A stretch of 21,210 bases of DNA, taken from NCBI GenBank assembly GCA_040905445.1, contig JBBDRN010000040.1, positions 1 through 21,210 of the forward strand, read 5' to 3'. Each line of letters opens with the position of its first letter. The first letter of the stretch is position 1. The position numbers and the translations under genes are program-made. Below, piece by piece: positions 12,972 through 21,166 of this stretch. The stretch is from SKPT01 sp040905445 (GTDB taxonomy: Bacteria > Planctomycetota > Phycisphaerae > Phycisphaerales > Phycisphaeraceae). Below the pieces are notes generated by a model. The model worked only from the letters and a program-made list of their open reading frames with translations. It was not told the origin of the DNA and made no database searches.

Positions 12972-14309
12972 TCATGCCCGTCGCCGGCGTAGGAACAGCA
13001 GCCCACCGGCGGCGAGCAGTACGGCCGTGGTCGGCTCCGGCACGATCCGGTAGATGTTCTCCCCCAGCGGCGCGAAGGCGTCGAGAAAGTAGCCGTCCTC
13101 GGCCGTGAGCGTCCGCGACGTGCCGACGACCTCGATCATGGTCCCCGGCTCGAGGCCCTCGACGTGGATCGTCGCCAGCGCCTGGCGCGGGAAGATCGGG
13201 TCGAACTGGCGGGCGGTCGCGGCGCCGGGGCCGATGTCCATGTTCTGCGCGAAGATGTAGAGCTCGCCCTCGTACTCCGTGGCCTTGAAGTGGCCCTCGA
13301 GGGGAGTGCTGCCGTTGGTGGTGGTCAGGTCGAGGGTGATCTGCCGGTCGGTCGGCGCGGCGAGGATGGCCGGCGCGAGCTCCGTGATCTGCGTGTTGAG
13401 GCGGAGCAGCTCGGCCTGCATTGCCGGCGTGGGGCCGAACTCATGGAAGCTGGGGTTGTTGAATCGGTGGGTGAAGTAGCCGATGCCGGTCGCGCCGCGA
13501 ATGAGCGAGCCCCAGACTTCGTACCGCGTATGCTCGGGCAGCACGGGGATCTGCCGGTCTTCGCTGATCGCCCGGCTGCCCACACCCGTCTCGATCCACG
13601 CATACACCGGTCGGCCGTCCGCCAGCTCGACGAGCTGCTCGACGCCGGACGCCACGCGATTGATCCAGTTGGGCCGACCCCAGCCGAAGATCGGATAGTG
13701 GTCGTAGCCAACGACGTCGGCGGCCTGGACGTAGGCGGGGTAGTAGGCCGCCTGCTGCTGGGCGTCGTAGCGGTTGCGGAACTCGGTCATGAAGTGGGAG
13801 GTGAAGGTGACGAAGACCGGGCGCTCGATACCGGCGTTCTGCCACTGCTGATACACGGACGCGACGTTGGCGGGCGAGGTGCGGGGCTCGTAGCCGCCGC
13901 CGGCCGCGGCGCGGGGCAGGTCGGGCTCGTCGCTGTGGTGCCAGGCGAGCAGGTGGCTGTGGCCGCGCGCCGCATTCACGTCGCCGGCCGCGCCGAGGCG
14001 GGCGATGGCGTAACCGCCGACCGCGGCTGCGGCGTTCGCCTGCATCAGGGGCGTGACGCCGCTCTGGTTGCCCATGAACGCGTTGAACCCGAGCGAGCGC
14101 AGGTTGGCGAAGCTGTTCCAGGTGTTGCTCGGATGCTGGAGCCACGACATGATCGGGAGGAACGGCTCGCCGTTGACGATGAACTCGCCGTTGGCGCCGA
14201 TCTGCACCGTCTCGATCGTCGGCAGCGGGTCGGGCGCCTGCGCCTGCGCCGCCTCACCGCCGAACGCCAAGGCCAACGCCAGCAGCGCACCGATCACGTA
14301 TCGCGTCAT
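12972..14309 (-). CDS. PEP-CTERM sorting domain protein, probable TIM-barrel glycoside-hydrolase-like
   Basis: Secreted 445-aa protein. The ATG at 14309 has a strong AGGAGG 9 nt upstream; a longer frame to 14375 lacks this. A signal peptide (MTRYVIGALLALALAFGG...AQA) ends near residue 23. The mature part opens with GANGEFIVNGEPFLPIMSW, an opening common in GH-A-clan hydrolases. It then has LLAWHHSDEPDL, where the Glu could be an acid/base, and later VYAWIETG, where the Glu could be the nucleophile. The C-terminus is VPEPTTAVLL, a hydrophobic run and RRRRA: the PEP-CTERM signal recognised by exosortase/archaeosortase-type systems. Surface or exopolymer association is expected. The hydrolase reading is inference from fold-like motifs; no specific GH family is claimed. 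A TTGACA promoter lies 58-85 bp upstream. Confidence 0.88.
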   Translation of the reverse strand: MTRYVIGALLALALAFGGEAAQAQAPDPLPTIETVQIGANGEFIVNGEPFLPIMSWLQHPSNTWNSFANLRSLGFNAFMGNQSGVTPLMQANAAAAVGGYAIARLGAAGDVNAARGHSHLLAWHHSDEPDLPRAAAGGGYEPRTSPANVASVYQQWQNAGIERPVFVTFTSHFMTEFRNRYDAQQQAAYYPAYVQAADVVGYDHYPIFGWGRPNWINRVASGVEQLVELADGRPVYAWIETGVGSRAISEDRQIPVLPEHTRYEVWGSLIRGATGIGYFTHRFNNPSFHEFGPTPAMQAELLRLNTQITELAPAILAAPTDRQITLDLTTTNGSTPLEGHFKATEYEGELYIFAQNMDIGPGAATARQFDPIFPRQALATIHVEGLEPGTMIEVVGTSRTLTAEDGYFLDAFAPLGENIYRIVPEPTTAVLLAAGGLLFLRRRRA

Positions 14310-14366
14310 CAAGGAATCCCTCCTGACCCCCGGCGGCGGACCGCAACGGACCCGCTCGCTGCTTCC

Positions 14367-14394
14367 AGTATCCACCCCGGGGACCGGGTGTCAA
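14367..14394 (-). promoter_or_regulatory. sigma70-type promoter for the PEP-CTERM gene
   Basis: Minus strand TTGACA (14389-14394), 16-bp spacer, GATACT (14367-14372). This predicts a leader of about 50 nt carrying the AGGAGG ribosome binding site. Confidence 0.65.
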
Positions 14395-14448
14395 TACGAT
14401 TCTGGCTCATCCGGAATTTCGCCGGCAGCGCCGAAGCCGCCCGTAGTC

Positions 14449-15435
14449 TCATTTCGCGGGGTCGTCCATCGCCGTCAGCAGATCGCCCGGCGCCAGCCCG
14501 TGCCCGCGGGCGAAGGCGTCGGCCGACATCACCCGCGTACCGGCGGCCTGGACCTCGATGAGCCGGACCAGGCCCTGCCCGGTCATGACCAGCTCGCGAT
14601 CCAGCACCCGGCCGGGCTCCGCGTCGGGCCAGCGCTCGGCGATCACGGCCGGCACCTCCGCCATCACCTCCACGCGCCGCAGTGTCAGCACGGCCGGCGA
14701 TGCGCCCCCCGCGGCCCCCGCACGGTGCCACGCCACGCGGCAGCCCGGCCAGGGCGTCAGCCCATGCACCCGCGCCCGCACGCGCTCGGCGGGCTGGGCG
14801 AAGTCCACCGTCCCGTCGGCCTTGCTCAACTTCGGCGCCCGCGTCGCCTCGGCGTCATCCTGCGGCTGGGCCTCAAGCGTCCCGCGCTCCAGGCGCGTCA
14901 GCACGTCCGTCACGAGCTCGGGCCCCAGCGATGCGAGGCGATCATGCACCTCGCCCGCCGTCTCGCCGGGGTCGATGTCGATCCGCGCCTGGCCGTACAT
15001 CGCCCCGGCGTCCATCCTCTGCGCCAGACCGATCACCGTGATGCCGGTGACCTTCTCGCCTTGGATGACGGCCCAGTTGACGGGGGCGGCGCCGCGATAG
15101 CGCGGCAGCAGCGAGCCATGCACGTTGATCGCCAGGCGGCCGAAGGCGTCGATCAGCTCGGGGCTGAGCTTCTGCCCGAAGGCGATGACGACGCCGACGT
15201 CCGGCCGGTATGCCCGCACACGCTCGATGAAGCCGGCGTCGTTGACGTTCTCGCTCTTGCGGACGTCGAGGCCCTGCCGCTGGGCCCACGCGGCGACGGG
15301 CGTGGGCGTGAGCTGACGTCGGCGGCCGGCGGAGCGGTCAGGCTGCGAGACGACGGCGACGACGTCGTGCCTCTGGACGAGGCGTTCGAGCGTCGGCAAG
15401 CCGAAGTCGCCGGAGCCGAGGAAGACGATGCGCAT
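14449..15435 (-). CDS. fmt: methionyl-tRNA formyltransferase
   Basis: Transfers a formyl group from 10-formyl-tetrahydrofolate to initiator Met-tRNA in the cytosol; 328 aa, a little over the usual 310-320. The N-terminal catalytic domain begins MRIVFLGSGDFGLPTLE. Its active site NVHGSLLPRYRGAAP supplies Asn104 and His106, and GLAQRMDAGAMYGQ supplies Asp142; together these match the family catalytic triad. The C-terminal domain (from about residue 205, TVDFAQPAERVRARVHGLTPWPG) has the tRNA-binding OB-fold signature. The start ATG at 15435 lies 34 bp from a TACAAT -10-like hexamer. It is divergent from a kinase gene and is separated from def (17644, opposite strand), its frequent operon partner in other bacteria. 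Confidence 0.95.
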   Translation of the reverse strand: MRIVFLGSGDFGLPTLERLVQRHDVVAVVSQPDRSAGRRRQLTPTPVAAWAQRQGLDVRKSENVNDAGFIERVRAYRPDVGVVIAFGQKLSPELIDAFGRLAINVHGSLLPRYRGAAPVNWAVIQGEKVTGITVIGLAQRMDAGAMYGQARIDIDPGETAGEVHDRLASLGPELVTDVLTRLERGTLEAQPQDDAEATRAPKLSKADGTVDFAQPAERVRARVHGLTPWPGCRVAWHRAGAAGGASPAVLTLRRVEVMAEVPAVIAERWPDAEPGRVLDRELVMTGQGLVRLIEVQAAGTRVMSADAFARGHGLAPGDLLTAMDDPAK

Positions 15436-15469
15436 CGGTGGGATTCCATGATCCGGATCTCGGGGCCGG

Positions 15470-15475
15470 ATTGTA
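15470..15475 (-). promoter_or_regulatory. possible -10 box for fmt
   Basis: TACAAT on the minus strand, 34 bp before the fmt ATG. No matching -35 is visible at 16-18 bp, so confidence is low. Confidence 0.35.
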
Positions 15476-15562
15476 GACGCTCGGCCGCACCGCGCCGTTC
15501 CGGGATCCCCCTGCCGCGCCGCGTCGGCCCAGTCTGACGGCTACCATCACGTCAGCCCGATC

Positions 15563-16483
15563 ATGCCACCCGCCACCACGACGCCCATCACCGCCGCCAG
15601 CGCGACCGCGATCCTGCATCGCTGGCACCGGACTGACCTGACGGTCACGGATGTGCGGCCGCTCGAGGGCGGCATGGTCAATGCCGTCGCGCTATGGCAG
15701 ACGGACGGCGAGCCGGCGACGCTCGTGGTCAAGACCGACGCGGCCGAGGTGGTCGAGATGTTCGAGCGCGAGCACGCGGGGCTGGCGTGGTACCGGCAGC
15801 ACACGCGCCTGCCCGTGCCCGCCCCATACACCTCGTTCGCCGACCCGGAACTCGGCGTGGCGGGGCTCATGATGGAGCACATCGCGGCGCCGAACCTCAG
15901 CCAGGCCCGCCTCACAGGGACCGGCCAGCGCCAGCTCCAGCAGCAGCTCGCGTATCACCTGGCCCGCCTGCACGAGATCACCGCCGACGCGTTCGGCTCG
16001 CCGCTGGACGCCGCGGCGCGCCACCCGCACTGGCTCGATGTGTTCGGCCCGCGGCTGGAGCAGCAGTTCCTCGCGGCGCGCGACCAGCTCAACTCGCGCC
16101 ACCGGGCGACCGTCGAGGCGCTGATCCGCGACCTGCCCGCGCATCTGCCGCCGGGCGAGCGACCGGCGCTGATCCACGGCGACCTGTGGGCGACGAACGT
16201 GCTGGTGGACGACACGCTGCCGAACCGGCCGGAGATCCGCGCATTCATCGACCCGCAGCCGGCGTTCGCAGACGTCGAGTACGAGTTGGCGTACCTGCGG
16301 CTGTTCCATACCGCGGACGGCGACTTCTTCGACGCCTACACGCGTCGGCGGCCGCTGCGTCCCGGCTTCGATCATCGCTGCCGCATTTACTGGGCGCACA
16401 CGCTGCTGCTGCACGTGCACCGGTTTGGCCGGTCCTATCTGCCGATGTGCCACGATGTGCTGGAACAGCTCCGACGGGGGTGA
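15563..16483 (+). CDS. fructosamine kinase / aminoglycoside phosphotransferase family protein
   Basis: Small-molecule kinase of the APH/fructosamine-3-kinase superfamily, 306 aa. The N-lobe has PLEGGMVNAV as the nucleotide-binding loop and LVVKTD with the ATP-binding Lys57, followed by the EMFEREHAGLAWY helix. The catalytic loop is LIHGDLWATNVLVD (HGDLW at 205-209, catalytic Asp207). The metal-binding Asp is in AFIDPQPAFADVEYELAYL (Asp230). HGDLW plus IDP-x(4)-D-x-E-x-(D/E)-L fits fructosamine kinases, which phosphorylate glycated amines and so repair glycated proteins. An aminoglycoside or choline/homoserine-type substrate cannot be excluded. The ATG at 15563 lacks a Shine-Dalgarno. Divergent from fmt and convergent with the JAMM gene. 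Confidence 0.87.
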   Translation: MPPATTTPITAASATAILHRWHRTDLTVTDVRPLEGGMVNAVALWQTDGEPATLVVKTDAAEVVEMFEREHAGLAWYRQHTRLPVPAPYTSFADPELGVAGLMMEHIAAPNLSQARLTGTGQRQLQQQLAYHLARLHEITADAFGSPLDAAARHPHWLDVFGPRLEQQFLAARDQLNSRHRATVEALIRDLPAHLPPGERPALIHGDLWATNVLVDDTLPNRPEIRAFIDPQPAFADVEYELAYLRLFHTADGDFFDAYTRRRPLRPGFDHRCRIYWAHTLLLHVHRFGRSYLPMCHDVLEQLRRG

Positions 16484-16523
16484 GCGGGGGCATCGATTGG
16501 TGTCGGGCCCGCACCTCGGGCGG

Positions 16524-16943
16524 CTAACGGCAATGGAGCGCGACGGGCTCGAAGCGGGTCGGCCCGAGCGTCCAGGCCGCGGCGGCCGTCGGTTGGCCGA
16601 CCTCGATCGTCACGATCAGGTAGACGTACGCCGGCCACGCCTCGGCGAGGTCCGTCTTCGACGGCCGGGGCGGTGCGTCCGGATGCGTGTGGTAGATGCC
16701 GACGATGTCCCACCCACGCGCCCGCGCCGCCCGGTCGACCTGCAGGTAGGTCCGCGGCGCGATCTCGTAGCGCTGCCGCGCCCCGGCCTCGCCGACCGCG
16801 TTCTCCGCCGACTCGACCGCCTGGACGCGCCACGCATCGGCCTCCCGCACGCCGAGCAGGAACCCGCAGCACTCGCCCGGGTAGGCGGCGGCCCCATGGT
16901 CATGGACGCGCTGCATCAACGACGCGGGCAGGTGCAGGTCCAT
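16524..16943 (-). CDS. JAMM/MPN (Mov34/PAD-1) metalloprotease
   Basis: Single-domain zinc isopeptidase-type enzyme, 139 aa, close to the size of bacterial Mec/RadC-like JAB proteins. The full JAMM motif is present: Glu24 in YPGECCGFLLG, then YHTHPDAPPRPSKTD giving His85, His87, Ser95 and Asp98 with the HxH-x(7)-S-x(2)-D spacing. Bacterial relatives such as Mycobacterium Mec cleave a cysteine or peptide from the C-terminus of a ubiquitin-like sulfur-carrier protein. The start at the ATG at 16943 is chosen because the protein then begins directly with the domain; the upstream open frame is Arg/Pro-rich and looks non-coding. No ubiquitin-like carrier, ThiF/MoeB or cysteine synthase gene is nearby, so the substrate is open. 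The gene stands alone between the kinase and HU genes. Confidence 0.88.
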   Translation of the reverse strand: MDLHLPASLMQRVHDHGAAAYPGECCGFLLGVREADAWRVQAVESAENAVGEAGARQRYEIAPRTYLQVDRAARARGWDIVGIYHTHPDAPPRPSKTDLAEAWPAYVYLIVTIEVGQPTAAAAWTLGPTRFEPVALHCR

Positions 16944-17084
16944 GGTGGGGTGATCGGCGGTTGGCGGGCTGCGACGTGACCCCGAGCCGCGGCGCAGCGG
17001 ATCCCGAGCACGCGGCGGGCGCGGCCTGCGGTGCAAGGTGCGTTGTGCGATGCGCCCCCAACAGCCCCGGCCGCCCCCCGGGTC

Positions 17085-17420
17085 CTACGCCTCCTGCTTG
17101 TCGAGCGTGGCGGAGAGCTCCGCAGAGCCGACGTCGACCTGGGTCAGGGTCTCTTTCATGAGGCGGCCGACCTTGAACTTGACAGTGCGCTTGGGCGGGA
17201 CCTCGACGGGTTCGAGGGTCTTGGGGTTCTGAGCCATGCGCGAGCGGCGCTGCTTGACCTCGAAGACGCCGAAATCGCGGAATTCGAGCCGGTTGCCCTT
17301 GCCCAACTCGACGATGATGCTGTCGAGGAAGCTCTGGACGACCCGCTTGACGACGACGCGTTTCTCACCCGTGGCGTCGGCGATGTGATCGATCAGCTCT
17401 TTCTTCGTGATGGTCGCCAT
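17085..17420 (-). CDS. HU/IHF family DNA-binding protein
   Basis: Nucleoid-associated histone-like protein, 111 aa, about 20 longer than E. coli HU. The start ATG at 17420 gives MATITKKELIDHIADATG, the standard HU N-terminus, and has AGAGGGG 8 nt upstream; an open frame upstream is not coding. Helix 2 is VVKRVVQSFLDSIIVELGKG. The DNA-binding signature follows as RLEFRDFGVFEVKQRRSRMAQNP, where the beta-arm includes the intercalating-proline region. The extra C-terminal part (KETLTQVDVGSAELSATLDKQEA) is an acidic tail beyond the core fold. HU binds and bends DNA without strong sequence specificity, as a dimer. Sequence alone does not separate HU from IHF here. A TTGACC-17-CATACT promoter about 120 bp upstream predicts a long leader. 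Confidence 0.94.
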   Translation of the reverse strand: MATITKKELIDHIADATGEKRVVVKRVVQSFLDSIIVELGKGNRLEFRDFGVFEVKQRRSRMAQNPKTLEPVEVPPKRTVKFKVGRLMKETLTQVDVGSAELSATLDKQEA

Positions 17421-17464
17421 GCGGCAAGCCCCTCTGAGAGTGCCGGAACAGGCCGGTTGCCTGG

Positions 17465-17527
17465 GACGCCGAGCCTCCCTCCCGAACGGAGGCGATGACA
17501 GGTGATTCCGGACCCCTGCCCGGCGTC
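17465..17527 (-). promoter_or_regulatory. possible structured leader of the HU mRNA
   Basis: Within the predicted HU 5' leader, GACGCCG (17465-17471) can pair exactly with CGGCGTC (17521-17527). An internal GCCTCC/GGAGGC stem (17473-17478 with 17488-17493) also fits. The structure is nested and could affect translation; regulation is inference. Confidence 0.35.
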
Positions 17528-17539
17528 GCTCCAGCTTGC

Positions 17540-17568
17540 AGTATGCCAAGCCGAGCCTGCCGGGTCAA
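17540..17568 (-). promoter_or_regulatory. sigma70-type promoter for HU
   Basis: Minus strand TTGACC (17563-17568), 17-bp spacer, CATACT (17540-17545). Five of six and four of six matches to consensus predict transcription from near 17533 and a leader of about 110 nt. Confidence 0.65.
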
Positions 17569-17606
17569 CCTTCAAATCCCGCACCCGGTTGAAATTACCC
17601 TCCGTC

Positions 17607-17635
17607 TTGTGAGCGCCGCCCGCAGCGTCTACGAT
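17607..17635 (+). promoter_or_regulatory. promoter for def, near-leaderless
   Basis: TTGTGA (17607-17612), 17-bp spacer, TACGAT (17630-17635), then 8 bp to the def ATG. This places transcription initiation at or just before the start codon. Confidence 0.5.
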
Positions 17636-17643
17636 TCCATTCG

Positions 17644-18165
17644 ATGGCTGTCAACCTCCAGGAACTGTGCATCCGGACCTACCCAGACCCGGTCCTGCGC
17701 CGCCGGGCCGACCCTGTCGAACGCGTCGACGACGAGGTCCGGGCGGTGGCCCGGCGGATGCTCGAGCTGATGCACGACGTCCACGGCGTGGGGCTCGCCG
17801 CGCCGCAGGTGGGGCTGCCCTGGCGGCTGTTCGTGGTCAACGCCACGGGCGAACCCGCCGACGACCGCGTCTACATCAACCCCGCCCTGCACAACCCGGC
17901 CCGCCAGACCGAGCCGCGCGACGAGGGCTGCCTGTCCATTCCGGGTATCACCGCCGAAGTGACACGACCGGCCGCGATCCGCATCGTGGCGCGCGGGCTG
18001 GAGGGCGAACCGATCGACGAGCAGGCCGAGGGCCTGCTGGCCCGGGCGCTGCAGCACGAATACGACCATCTCGAAGGCGTGTTGATCATCGACCGCATGA
18101 CGCCGGTGGACCGCATGGCCAACAAGCGCGCCCTGCGCGAGCTCGAGGCCGAGCACTCGGCGTGA
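17644..18165 (+). CDS. def: peptide deformylase
   Basis: Iron/zinc hydrolase that removes the N-formyl group from nascent proteins at the ribosome; 173 aa, a typical bacterial length. All three deformylase motifs are intact: GVGLAAPQVG (residues 48-57), EGCLSIPG with metal ligand Cys96, and QHEYDHLEG with His138, catalytic Glu139 and His142. The ATG at 17644 has no Shine-Dalgarno. A TTGTGA-17-TACGAT promoter ends 8 bp before it, so the transcript may be leaderless. The gene is divergent from HU and convergent with rdgB; a 30-bp perfect palindrome lies between it and rdgB. fmt is on the opposite strand 2.2 kb away. Confidence 0.96.
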   Translation: MAVNLQELCIRTYPDPVLRRRADPVERVDDEVRAVARRMLELMHDVHGVGLAAPQVGLPWRLFVVNATGEPADDRVYINPALHNPARQTEPRDEGCLSIPGITAEVTRPAAIRIVARGLEGEPIDEQAEGLLARALQHEYDHLEGVLIIDRMTPVDRMANKRALRELEAEHSA

Positions 18166-18206
18166 CGGGCCGGGGCCTCGCATGGCATGCGTCGAGTCGT
18201 GTCGCG

Positions 18207-18236
18207 GACGCCCACGGATTGCAATCCGTGGGCGTC
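18207..18236. repeat. 30-bp perfect palindrome between def and rdgB
   Basis: GACGCCCACGGATTG followed by its exact reverse complement. It lies in the 78-bp gap between two convergent genes. RNA from either strand would fold into a 13-bp stem with a 4-nt loop. There is no U tract, so classical intrinsic termination is not indicated, but a bidirectional transcript end or a REP-like dispersed element is plausible. Confidence 0.85.
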
Positions 18237-18243
18237 GGGGCGG

Positions 18244-18972
18244 CTACTCCGCGCTTGGCGCGGTCCATAGCCGGCGCAGGTCGCGGAACATGGCGCGGGC
18301 GGCGTGGCCGCGGTGGCTGATCCGGTTCTTCGCTTCCGGCGAAATCTCGGCCGTCGTCTTGCCGAGCTCGGGCACGAAAAAGAGCGGGTCGTAGCCGAAA
18401 CCCTGATCGCCGCGGCCGCGCTCCAGCTGGGCGGGATCGTCGGCCTCGGCGGCGGTGATGATCCGGCCCTCGACGGTCCCGCGCACGCTCGCGACGATGC
18501 GGGGCCCGGGCTCGGCGTCGCCGGCCGGCCCCGCCTCGACGAGGGCCGGCTCGTCGGGCATCGCGAGCGCCATGACGCAGACGAACCGGGCGGTGCGCTG
18601 CTCGGCGGGGATGTCGCCGAGCCGATGCATCAGCGTGGCGTTGTTGGCGAGGTCGACCTCGCGGCGCGGGCCGGTCTCCCCGCTGTAGCGGGCCGAGAGC
18701 ACGCCCGGCTGGCCGCCGAGGGCGTCGACCTCCAAGCCGGAGTCGTCGGCGAGGCAGGCGACGTGACCGGTGCTCGCGTAGTGGCGGGCCTTCAAGGCGG
18801 CGTTTCCCTCGAAGGTGTCGGCATCCTCGGTGGGCTCGGGGCCGCGGACGCCGGCCATATCCAGCGTCGCCAGGTCGGGGGCCGGCAGTCCATCCTCCGC
18901 GGCACAGGCCTCGAAGATCTCGCGGATCTCCTGGAGCTTGTGCAGGTTGCTCGTGGCGACGATGATCCTCAT
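18244..18972 (-). CDS. rdgB: XTP/dITP diphosphatase (HAM1/RdgB, non-canonical purine NTP pyrophosphatase)
   Basis: Cleaves XTP, dITP and ITP to monophosphates and pyrophosphate, keeping deaminated purines out of DNA and RNA. It has 242 aa, longer than the usual roughly 200. Core motifs are MRIIVATSNLHKLQEI (substrate-binding T/S-N-x-x-K), TFEGNAALKA, the metal-binding CLADDSGLEVDALGG (Asp76/Asp77), GFGYDPLFFVPELGKT and the end motif NRISHRGHAARA. The extra length lies between the middle and the GFGYDPLF motif, where an acidic stretch (DEPALVEAGPAGDAEPG) is inserted. The ATG at 18972 has a TTTACA-17-GATACT promoter whose -10 ends 8 bp upstream, so the mRNA may be leaderless. Convergent with def. 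Confidence 0.95.
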   Translation of the reverse strand: MRIIVATSNLHKLQEIREIFEACAAEDGLPAPDLATLDMAGVRGPEPTEDADTFEGNAALKARHYASTGHVACLADDSGLEVDALGGQPGVLSARYSGETGPRREVDLANNATLMHRLGDIPAEQRTARFVCVMALAMPDEPALVEAGPAGDAEPGPRIVASVRGTVEGRIITAAEADDPAQLERGRGDQGFGYDPLFFVPELGKTTAEISPEAKNRISHRGHAARAMFRDLRRLWTAPSAE

Positions 18973-18980
18973 GGTCGGGA

Positions 18981-19009
18981 AGTATCGCGGCTCGGAGGCC
19001 GGGTGTAAA
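18981..19009 (-). promoter_or_regulatory. sigma70-type promoter for rdgB, near-leaderless
   Basis: Minus strand TTTACA (19004-19009), 17-bp spacer, GATACT (18981-18986). Only 8 bp separate the -10 from the ATG at 18972, so the mRNA should begin within a couple of bases of the start codon. Confidence 0.65.
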
Positions 19010-19124
19010 TGGGGCAGGGGAAAAAGCCGGGCGCCGGGACGGGCGGGGGTGACGGCGGGGGCCGGTGGGGGTGGCGCGGGGGGAGAAAATCAGCAACCGG
19101 GCGGTTCCCGGGCCCGGGCGGCTG

Positions 19125-19133
19125 TGATACAAT
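19125..19133 (+). promoter_or_regulatory. extended -10 promoter element for rpsA
   Basis: TGA followed by TACAAT matches an extended -10 (TGnTATAAT-like). The expected -35 position (TTCCCG) is poor and overlaps a CCCGGGCCCGGG palindrome. Initiation near 19140 gives a leader of about 130 nt. Confidence 0.6.
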
Positions 19134-19148
19134 CGCCCTCTTGCCGGG

Positions 19149-19239
19149 GCCTCGTGCCCACCCTGCGCGGGGTGGCGAGGCTTCCCGACCAACCAGGCGG
19201 CATTCGGCCGCGACCCGCGGTGCCCGGTGCGAGCCGGGC
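19149..19239 (+). promoter_or_regulatory. structured rpsA leader with two hairpins
   Basis: Hairpin 1 (19149-19181) pairs GCCTCG with CGAGGC and CCACCC with GGGTGG around a small loop. Hairpin 2 (19222-19239) pairs GCCCGG with CCGGGC around TGCGAG. Both precede a start codon with a poor Shine-Dalgarno. S1 represses its own mRNA through leader structure in E. coli, so an analogous role is a reasonable inference. Confidence 0.5.
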
Positions 19240-19272
19240 CGGGTATGAGCTTTAGCAGGAACCTTTTTCTAC

Positions 19273-21069
<1,797 letters not shown>

Positions 21070-21095
21070 TCGCTGCCGACCATCTGAAGCAACCC

Positions 21096-21129
21096 CAGGG
21101 CGCCGCATCGTGCGGCGCCCTGTTTTTTT
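21096..21129 (+). terminator. rho-independent terminator of rpsA
   Basis: Perfect 12-bp GC-rich stem (CAGGGCGCCGCA with TGCGGCGCCCTG), 3-nt loop TCG, followed directly by seven T. It lies 26 bp after the rpsA stop codon. Confidence 0.95.
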
Positions 21130-21145
21130 GGTTCACCGGGATTTT

Positions 21146-21166
21146 CGGGGTCGGGTGCCGACCCCG
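21146..21166. repeat. short perfect hairpin after the rpsA terminator
   Basis: CGGGGTCGG, loop GTG, CCGACCCCG. It has no T tract on either 3' side, so it is not an obvious terminator; possibly a dispersed intergenic element. Confidence 0.6.

Larger units (their letters stand above)
18973..19272. other. rdgB-rpsA divergent intergenic region (300 bp)
   Basis: There is no gene here. From left to right it holds the rdgB promoter (18981-19009), a G-rich stretch with many G runs (about 19029-19084), a CCCGGGCCCGGG palindrome near 19107-19118, the rpsA -10 (19125-19133) and the rpsA leader with two hairpins. Confidence 0.7.

Noticed and set aside
14310..14375. Longer start for the PEP-CTERM protein at 14375
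   Set aside because: It would bury the signal peptide 22 residues in and overlap the promoter; the ATG at 14309 has a strong Shine-Dalgarno.
21146..21166. Second terminator after rpsA
   Set aside because: Stem is good but no T tract follows on either strand.
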